This document shows, piece after piece, positions 58,877-64,000 of a stretch of 64,000 bases of DNA. The notes under the pieces were generated by a model, which made no database searches, was not told where the DNA came from, and saw nothing but the letters and a program-made list of their open reading frames with translations. Every line of letters starts with the position of its first letter. The first letter of the stretch is position 1. The DNA is taken from contig JBOFQB010000034.1 in the NCBI GenBank assembly GCA_051660685.1, positions 1-64,000 on the forward strand, in the 5' to 3' direction. The stretch comes from JAVBSX01 sp051660685 (lineage in GTDB: Bacteria; Planctomycetota; Planctomycetia; Pirellulales; Thermoguttaceae). Both the position numbers and the translations under genes were made by a program.

Positions 58877-60349
58877 ATGCCGAAGAAAATCGCTAAAAAG
58901 AAGACAGACTCTCTCGCTAATCCGGTCCAACGTTCATTGACCGAACATGGACCCCCTCATAGTCTGGATGCTGAAAAAGGGGTGATCGGGGCAATCCTGA
59001 TTGACCCGCTTGTTTGTGATGAAGTGACAACCATTGTCCGGGCGGATGATTTTTTCTCGGACGCCAATAAATGCCTGTTCCGTCATTTGCAGGAAATGCA
59101 CAGTTCAGGATCGGGCATTGACCTGACCCTTTTGTTAGCCCGTTTGGAACAAGCGGGGGAACTCGATGAAATCGGCGAAGAAGCCTATCTTGCTGAAGTC
59201 GTCGAACAGGTTCATGTTGCAGCACACGCCCCACATTATGCCGCAATTGTTCGTGATAAGGCGATTTTACGCGAATTGATTCACACAAGTGCCGAAATTC
59301 TGCGAAGTGCGTATGAACCATCTTTGACACCCCGGGAAATTGTGAACCAATCGGAAGAGAAAATTTTTGCTCTTTCAGATGCCCGGAACAGCAATCATGT
59401 TTTTCAGATCAACGATGTCATCATGGAGACTTTTGCGTTAATCGACGCAAGAGCGGGGGGGGTAAGTGACGGAGTTTTTACGGGTTTTACTGATTTCGAC
59501 GCAATGACGGGCGGTCTTCATCCCGGGGAGTTGGTCATTCTTGCAGCCCGACCGAGTATGGGCAAAACGGCTCTTGCAACCAACATTGCCGATCATGCAG
59601 CTGCATCTCAAAAAGTGCCGACCCTTTTCGTCAGTCTCGAAATGTCCCGGATTGAATTGGCCCAACGTATGCTCTGTTCCCGGGGAAAAATTGACAGTCA
59701 CAAATTACGAGGTAATTTTCTTTCTTCTGCCGAACGTCAACTGTTGATAAAAGCGTCCAATGAGCTTTCTTCAGCCCCGTTTTTTGTCGATGATTCCCCG
59801 AGTCGGACAGTAACGGAGATTGGCGCGGTTGCGCGACGAATTAAGAGGCAGGAAAACACGTTAGGATTGATTGTGATTGACTATTTGGGGTTGATTCAGC
59901 CGGATATTCCGACCGATCCCCGACAGGAGCAGGTTGCGAAGATTGCCCGACGTCTGAAAGGACTTGCCCGGGAATTACAGGTCCCGGTCCTCTGTCTCGC
60001 CCAGTTGAACCGTCAAACCGAAACGACCAAAGACAATCGTCCTCGTTTGAGTCATTTGCGGGAATCGGGCGCAATCGAACAGGATGCTGATGTTGTGATG
60101 TTCGTACATCGAGAGGAGTATTATCATACGAAAGAAGAGGCGGAAGACAAAGGGATTGTGGGACAGGCGGATTTGATGGTTGCGAAACAGCGAAATGGTC
60201 CGGTTGGAGACATCAAACTTGCTTGGTTGGGTCAATACACCCTTTTTGCAAACCTTGCCGATCAGCATGTTTCTGACTATTCCGAATTTTCCGCATATCA
60301 AGGAGATTATGTGGGGGAATATCAGGGGACGGAAAATCTGGAGTTTTGA
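58877..60349 (+). CDS. dnaB: Replicative DNA helicase DnaB
   Basis: 490 residues from ATG 58877. N-terminal DnaB domain (PHSLDAEKGVIGAILIDP), linker, and RecA-like helicase domain: TGFTDFDAMTGGLHPGELVILAARPSMGKTAL holds Walker A, then SLEMSRIELAQRML, LIVIDYLGLIQ (Walker B) and CLAQLNRQTE, HLRESGAIEQDADVVMF. It unwinds DNA at the replication fork. It begins 8 bp after the HNH nuclease stop and has no clear ribosome-binding site, implying expression as part of the upstream run or a promoter inside the nuclease gene. Confidence 0.95.
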   Translation: MPKKIAKKKTDSLANPVQRSLTEHGPPHSLDAEKGVIGAILIDPLVCDEVTTIVRADDFFSDANKCLFRHLQEMHSSGSGIDLTLLLARLEQAGELDEIGEEAYLAEVVEQVHVAAHAPHYAAIVRDKAILRELIHTSAEILRSAYEPSLTPREIVNQSEEKIFALSDARNSNHVFQINDVIMETFALIDARAGGVSDGVFTGFTDFDAMTGGLHPGELVILAARPSMGKTALATNIADHAAASQKVPTLFVSLEMSRIELAQRMLCSRGKIDSHKLRGNFLSSAERQLLIKASNELSSAPFFVDDSPSRTVTEIGAVARRIKRQENTLGLIVIDYLGLIQPDIPTDPRQEQVAKIARRLKGLARELQVPVLCLAQLNRQTETTKDNRPRLSHLRESGAIEQDADVVMFVHREEYYHTKEEAEDKGIVGQADLMVAKQRNGPVGDIKLAWLGQYTLFANLADQHVSDYSEFSAYQGDYVGEYQGTENLEF

Positions 60350-60395
60350 TAGAAGAGAGATTTTCTGAAGACATAAGAACAAAGGAAAAGGCAAC

Positions 60396-61061
60396 ATGGT
60401 CAAGGAGAAGAACGAGATGGTTGGGCGTGAAGAGGTCGGGCAGAACGGCAACCGGTCGAGCGGAACTTCGAGTTCATCTCGACATAGGGTCTGTGTCTAT
60501 TGTGCGTCAAGTGCTCTTGTCGATCCCCTTTACTTTGACGCGACAAAACGACTTGCGAGAGAACTGGTTTTAGGGGGTTTTGAAGTCGTTTATGGAGGAG
60601 GGGCAATTGGTTTAATGGGGCATTTGGCCGATTCTGTTCTTTCTTTTGGGGGACAAATCAAGGGGATCATACCAAAATTCATGGACGAAGTGGAATGGAC
60701 ACATCCTGGTTTGTGTGAGGTTATTTTTACAGAAACAATGCATGAACGTAAAGCGAAGTTTTTAGAGGGGGTTGACGGATTGGTTGCATTACCGGGGGGG
60801 ACGGGGACGTTGGAAGAGTTATTTGAAGCAATGACGCTCAAACGGTTGGGGTTATTTGGCAAGCCGATTGTCCTGCTGAATACCAATCAGTTCTATGCGC
60901 CGTTGATTGAAATGTTGCAAAAATGCGTCAGCGAACGGTTTATGAAGGAAAAACATCTCTCGGTTGTGACCGTTGTCAACCAACCTGAAGAGGTTGTCCC
61001 AACGATTTTAGCAACGCCGGATTGGGACAAAAACGCAATTCATTCTGCCGTTGTCCGTTAA
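60396..61061 (+). CDS. LOG-family protein (TIGR00730 type)
   Basis: 221 residues; AAAGGA upstream of ATG 60396. After a disordered N-terminus (about 30 residues, GNRSSGTSSSS) comes the Rossmann-like LOG domain: VCVYCASSA, VYGGGAIGLMGHLADSVL, PKFMDEVEW, MHERKAKFLEGVDGLVALPGG and the signature PGGTGTLEELFE. Relatives hydrolyse nucleoside 5'-monophosphates (cytokinin riboside monophosphate in plants), but bacterial roles vary. It lies 46 bp after dnaB. Confidence 0.9.
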   Translation: MVKEKNEMVGREEVGQNGNRSSGTSSSSRHRVCVYCASSALVDPLYFDATKRLARELVLGGFEVVYGGGAIGLMGHLADSVLSFGGQIKGIIPKFMDEVEWTHPGLCEVIFTETMHERKAKFLEGVDGLVALPGGTGTLEELFEAMTLKRLGLFGKPIVLLNTNQFYAPLIEMLQKCVSERFMKEKHLSVVTVVNQPEEVVPTILATPDWDKNAIHSAVVR

Positions 61062-61139
61062 TGCGGCTCAAAATCGGTCTTTCTATTTTCTAAGTATGTG
61101 CGCATAAATAACGGATACCTAATAATTTTAATTTGTTCC

Positions 61140-61202
61140 TTTCGTGAAGTCCGTGTTTTTAGTGGTTCTTTTATACCACGAAATACACCAAAAACACGAA
61201 AT
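61140..61202 (+). repeat. Hairpin related to the R1 core
   Basis: TTTCGTG, CCGTGTTTTTAGTGGT and ACCACGAAATACACCAAAAA with ACACGAAA form a long imperfect hairpin like the centre of R1 elements, but neither the GCTAACAAGTT ends nor a flanking direct repeat is present. It may be a remnant. The rest of the 61062-61311 gap contains a C-rich heptamer array at 61267-61300. Confidence 0.5.
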
Positions 61203-61266
61203 CAATGCAAAACTTTAATCCATTGTGAATCCGCATTATAGATATAGGTTATTTGCGAGCAGACAT

Positions 61267-61300
61267 GAACCCCTATTCCCTAATCTCTACCTCTTCTCTT
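61267..61300 (-). repeat. Heptamer array (R4), C-rich in gene sense
   Basis: AACCCCTATTCCCTAATCTC followed by TACCTCTTCTC ends a few bases before the hpnC start at 61312. In transcript sense it is C-rich, as at the other gene starts. Confidence 0.65.
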
Positions 61301-61311
61301 CTCTAAATAAA

Positions 61312-62316
61312 ATGCTCGAAATTCAGGGCGTACAACCAACTGAGGATATGACAAAGTTGACAGTTGATTCGGTTCAAAGTGCGTTTGAGTTTTGTCGGCG
61401 ATATACAAGGACGCATTACGAAAATTTTTCCGTCGCAACCTTTTTGTTGCCCAAAAAATGGCGATCCGCCTTTTACGCCGTTTATGCCTATTGTCGTTTT
61501 GCCGATGATTTGGCTGATGAAAGCGAAACGCCCGAAATAGCGATTGAACGACTTGATTCATGGAACCGTGATTTGGATCGCTGTTTTGAAGGTCATGCCG
61601 AACATCCCATTTTCGTTGCATTGAAAGAAACGGTTCATCAATATCAGATTCCCAAGAAACCGTTTGCCGATCTGTTGATTGCATTTCGTCGGGATCAAAC
61701 ACAAAATCGATATGCGGACATCAACGATCTGCTCGATTATTGTCAATATTCGGCTGATCCGGTTGGACGAATCATCCTCTATCTCGCGGTCAACGCTGAA
61801 AATGCCGGACCAATCAGCGAGGAGATGTTTGCCTATTCCGATTCGATTTGCAGCGGATTGCAATTGGCCAATTTTTGGCAGGATGTTGCAAGAGATTGGA
61901 CCCGAAATCGGATTTATATTCCGAAACAGGTTGCGGAACAATTTGGCGTTGATGTGGAACAACGGCTCATGCAACCGATTGGTTCGAGAAAACCAACCGA
62001 TTCGGCCCGGGAAATGATGCAGTATCTGGTTCAGGATGCAAGAACTCGACTCAAATTTGGCGAACCTTTAATTCGGCTTGTTCCGAAACTGTTGCGAACC
62101 GATTTGCGTCTGTTTATCAACGGGGGATTAGCTGTTTTGGATGCAATCGAAAACATCGACTACGACATTTGGAATCGGCGTCCCATTGTCACAAAATGGA
62201 AAAAGTTCGTTCTTCTTATGAACGCTTTGCTTTATACCAAGTCATCATTTTATCAACGGCAAAGGGACAGAGCCGGTTCAAAAAGTAGAGTATTTGAGCC
62301 GGGAAATACGGAATAA
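61312..62316 (+). CDS. hpnC: Squalene-type synthase HpnC (phytoene synthase family)
   Basis: 334 residues from ATG 61312. Family motifs: ENFSVATFLLPKKWRSAFYAVYAYCRFADDLADE (first Asp-rich site), FADLLIAFRRDQTQNRYAD, the helix YCQYSADPVGRIILYLA and QLANFWQDVARDWTRNRIYIP (second Asp-rich site). The FSVA-LLP lead is typical of HpnC, which acts with HpnD and HpnE to convert farnesyl-PP to squalene; HpnD is also possible. HpnC is usually about 290 residues; the extra C-terminus overlaps the convergent SDR gene by 101 bp. hpnH lies 6 kb upstream. The frame upstream to 61225 is dismissed. Confidence 0.83.
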   Translation: MLEIQGVQPTEDMTKLTVDSVQSAFEFCRRYTRTHYENFSVATFLLPKKWRSAFYAVYAYCRFADDLADESETPEIAIERLDSWNRDLDRCFEGHAEHPIFVALKETVHQYQIPKKPFADLLIAFRRDQTQNRYADINDLLDYCQYSADPVGRIILYLAVNAENAGPISEEMFAYSDSICSGLQLANFWQDVARDWTRNRIYIPKQVAEQFGVDVEQRLMQPIGSRKPTDSAREMMQYLVQDARTRLKFGEPLIRLVPKLLRTDLRLFINGGLAVLDAIENIDYDIWNRRPIVTKWKKFVLLMNALLYTKSSFYQRQRDRAGSKSRVFEPGNTE

Positions 62317-63061
62317 TCCGGTGTTTGCCCGATTTCATTGCGAGAACCATTTTTTGGGCAACCGATTCAGGTGAAACCATATGATGCGTCGGAAAATCAG
62401 GGGAACTGCTTGTATCCAAAAGGGAATCGAAAAATTCCGTTTTGGTTGTTCCCGGACTGACAAGGAGAACGTCAATCTTTTCGGAATACAGTTCAGCTCG
62501 TAAGGTTTCACTGAGACCTGAAACGGCGAATTTTGCAGCACCATAAGCCCCGAAATGGGGAACTCCTCGTAAACCAACAATGGAGCCGAGAAAGACGATC
62601 AAGGGACGGATTCCAAGATGAACCCTGTTTGAATCGTTTGCCGATTCCTGCAAAAGAGGAATCGCGGTATTCGTCAACGACAGAGCGGAAAAGTAGTTCA
62701 CCTCCATTAACCGTTGTGCCAATTCGTCCGAAGTCTCCTCAATCAACGCTGTTGCCCCAACCCCCGCATTGTTAATCAAAACATCAAGACCGCCCAGTTG
62801 CAATCGGGCTGTCTCAATCGCAAGGTTCCGAACGGACGAATCGGTTACATCTCCGCAAATGAGATGAACATGAGGAGCCGATTCCGATTCGCCAAACCGC
62901 GCAACAATTTCCGCTCGCAACTGTTCAAGTTTTTCCTGACGTCGAGCTAATAGAACTAGATCAGCCCCTTCCCGGGCCAATTCGAGAGCGAGCGCGCGAC
63001 CGATTCCTGAAGAAGCTCCAGTTAGCAACACACGCGATTTTTTTAAGGTACGTCGGGACAT
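62216..63061 (-). CDS. Short-chain dehydrogenase/reductase
   Basis: 281 residues of the SDR superfamily, classical type. Coenzyme-binding TGASSGIGRA near residue 15, the NNAG motif in VLINNAGVGAT, catalytic Ser in VFLGSIVGLRG and the YxxxK pair in GAYGAAKFAVSGLSETLRAEL. Arg residues after the first strand (LLARRQEKL) suggest NADPH. The C-terminal hydrophobic segment (FPAQILYFLNRLCPFA) may touch the membrane, as in KDSR-like or DltE-like relatives; the substrate is unknown. It overlaps hpnC tail to tail by 101 bp, and trxA ends 24 bp upstream of its start. Confidence 0.85.
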   Translation of the reverse strand: MSRRTLKKSRVLLTGASSGIGRALALELAREGADLVLLARRQEKLEQLRAEIVARFGESESAPHVHLICGDVTDSSVRNLAIETARLQLGGLDVLINNAGVGATALIEETSDELAQRLMEVNYFSALSLTNTAIPLLQESANDSNRVHLGIRPLIVFLGSIVGLRGVPHFGAYGAAKFAVSGLSETLRAELYSEKIDVLLVSPGTTKTEFFDSLLDTSSSPDFPTHHMVSPESVAQKMVLAMKSGKHRIIPYFPAQILYFLNRLCPFAVDKMMTWYKAKRS

Positions 63062-63084
63062 CTGAAACAGACCTTTAATCCCTT

Positions 63085-63405
63085 CTATGCCGATTTAATT
63101 GCATTTTCAAGGGCCGTTTCCTGTTGCAGTCCGACAAAACGGTTGACCATTTGACCGTTTTTGAACAAAATCAGAGTTGGAATACTCGAAATATCATAGG
63201 TTTTAGCAACCGAAGAAAGAGCATCTGTGTCAACTTTAATAATTTTGGCGGTGTTGCCCAATTTCGCAGCCAATGAATGTAAGACGGGAACCTGCATACG
63301 ACAAGGACCACACCATGTTGCAAAAAAATCAACGAGGACGACCCCGGATTCTATCTGCTGTTGGAATTCCGCTTCAGTTTTAACTTCAAGAACAAGTTCG
63401 CTCAT
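63085..63405 (-). CDS. trxA: Thioredoxin
   Basis: 106 residues, the length of a classical thioredoxin. Active site FFATWCGPCRMQVPVL and cis-Pro loop SSIPTLILFKNG, with GLQQETALENAI at the end. It reduces disulfides in the cytoplasm. AAAGG lies upstream of ATG 63405. It probably starts a short minus-strand operon with the SDR gene. Confidence 0.94.
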   Translation of the reverse strand: MSELVLEVKTEAEFQQQIESGVVLVDFFATWCGPCRMQVPVLHSLAAKLGNTAKIIKVDTDALSSVAKTYDISSIPTLILFKNGQMVNRFVGLQQETALENAIKSA

Positions 63406-63489
63406 TGGAAATACCTTTCCGCTTGTTAGAACAAAGAAACAGTAAAAAAAAACGATTGTATTCTGGTTTTGGTGAAACCAATCTGTCGT

Positions 63490-63564
63490 CGTTTAACCGC
63501 AGAACAACATTTTGTGTCTATTTTAACGGTTCTGAACGCACAATACGTTGTATCACAGCTAAAC
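63490..63564 (+). repeat. Decayed R3 hairpins
   Basis: GCAGAACAACATTTTGTG and ACAATACGTTGTATCACAG units with GTTTAACC/GCTAAAC borders; arms contain mismatches, so this is an older pair. The region 63406-64000 holds no gene; an R2 end module (about 63565-63650) and an R1 element follow. Confidence 0.65.
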
Positions 63565-63650
63565 ATTGCGAGATGAAATGAGATCAAATTTTCCCCATAC
63601 TTTCTCAAACACCAATCGACAGTTTATATTTATTGACTGTTGCTAAGGTG
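63565..63650 (-). repeat. R2 repeat, end-module fragment
   Basis: ATTGCGAGATGAAATGAGAT ... CACCAATCGAC ... TTTATTGACTGTT matches the AT-rich ends of the R2 copies at 3450-3535 and 27280-27355, but the palindromic GC-rich part is absent. Confidence 0.65.
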
Positions 63651-63776
63651 TTCTCACGCTTATCATGGACCAAAAAAGCGAATCATACAGAGAGCCTATC
63701 AAAAAGGAAACCGTGTTTATTATACGCCGTCTCGCCGGTTTTGTATAGAGTCATTTTGGCCGTTTAAGAGTTTGCG

Positions 63777-63957
63777 CAGTCCGCTAAGAAGTTTTGCGAA
63801 AAGGAGCAATTATCATTTTTGAACCACGAAAATCACAAAAAACACGAAAACCTCACAAAATACCCGTTTTTCGTGTTTTTCGTGTCTTTAGTGGTAAAAA
63901 CAAACCCGTCTGACCCGGCTCGGTTCAAAGCGCAAAATCAAACTTGTTAGCAGTCTG
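63777..63957 (+). mobile_element. Non-coding TIR element (family R1), copy E
   Basis: Left end CAGTCCGCTAAGAAGTTTTGCG, central ACCACGAAAATCACAAAAAA and TTTCGTG/GTGGT arms, right end CAAACTTGTTAGCAGTCTG. An exact 9-bp direct repeat GAGTTTGCG flanks it (63768-63776 and 63958-63966). Confidence 0.72.
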
Positions 63958-64000
63958 GAGTTTGCGAGCAGAAAATTCTGTGTCCGCATTTGCGACTTGG

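Noticed and set aside
56743..60349. Prophage or plasmid replication module because a methyltransferase and nuclease adjoin dnaB
   Set aside because: No integrase, capsid, terminase or replication-origin genes; hisI and dnaB look chromosomal.

Overview
This window reads as chromosomal DNA of a planctomycete (Planctomycetota; Pirellulales-like is my inference). The lineage markers are: the 3' end of a 16S rRNA followed directly by an intrinsic terminator and lpxB, with no tRNA or 23S gene (unlinked rRNA genes); a DUF1559 pilin-like protein with the H-X9-DG motif; a large surface protein with the planctomycete N-terminal signature FEPLEERLAL; an HYExAFE-family protein; BBP2-type porin and autotransporter barrels; a BlaI/BlaR1-type pair; a PPi-dependent phosphofructokinase; and hopanoid genes (hpnH, hpnC). 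Most intergenic gaps carry short palindromic repeats.

Layout. 1-6.3 kb: 16S end, lpxB, apbE, a small membrane protein, a repeat-rich gap and a chemoreceptor. 6.5-12.5 kb: HYExAFE nuclease-like gene overlapping an unknown antisense gene, a thioredoxin/YHS envelope protein and an autotransporter. 12.6-19.3 kb: a haem-motif lipoprotein, blaR1-blaI with its operator, and a hybrid histidine kinase split by a frameshift. 19.3-31.9 kb: PHP phosphoesterase, DUF1559 protein, HAD phosphatase, PPi-PFK, an NMT1-like binding protein, NIF3 protein, rluB, a RelB-like protein, an ABC ATPase/permease pair and a Gln/Pro-rich lipoprotein. 32.7-46.8 kb: cyclophilin surface protein, cheR, envelope proteins, lutB-like, sbcC, recO and a metallophosphoesterase. 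47-53.8 kb: porin, rsmG, AddB-like nuclease, soluble histidine kinase. 54-63.4 kb: hpnH, lsrF-like aldolase, hisI, a DNA methyltransferase plus DUF262-HNH nuclease pair, dnaB, LOG protein, hpnC, SDR, trxA.

Most notable. (1) A tightly packed two-gene cassette, an EcoRI-type adenine methyltransferase and a DUF262-HNH nuclease, sits between hisI and dnaB and looks like a compact restriction-type defence system. (2) A ~175-bp non-coding element with terminal inverted repeats occurs five times, each copy flanked by a 9-13 bp direct repeat; one copy has split an older repeat. (3) A hairpin repeat family shows compensating changes in its stems. (4) G-rich heptamer arrays abut gene starts and ends in a consistent orientation. 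(5) A ~96-bp multi-hairpin, cloverleaf-like locus lies upstream of the surface protein gene. All functional statements rest on reading motifs by eye; no searches were run.
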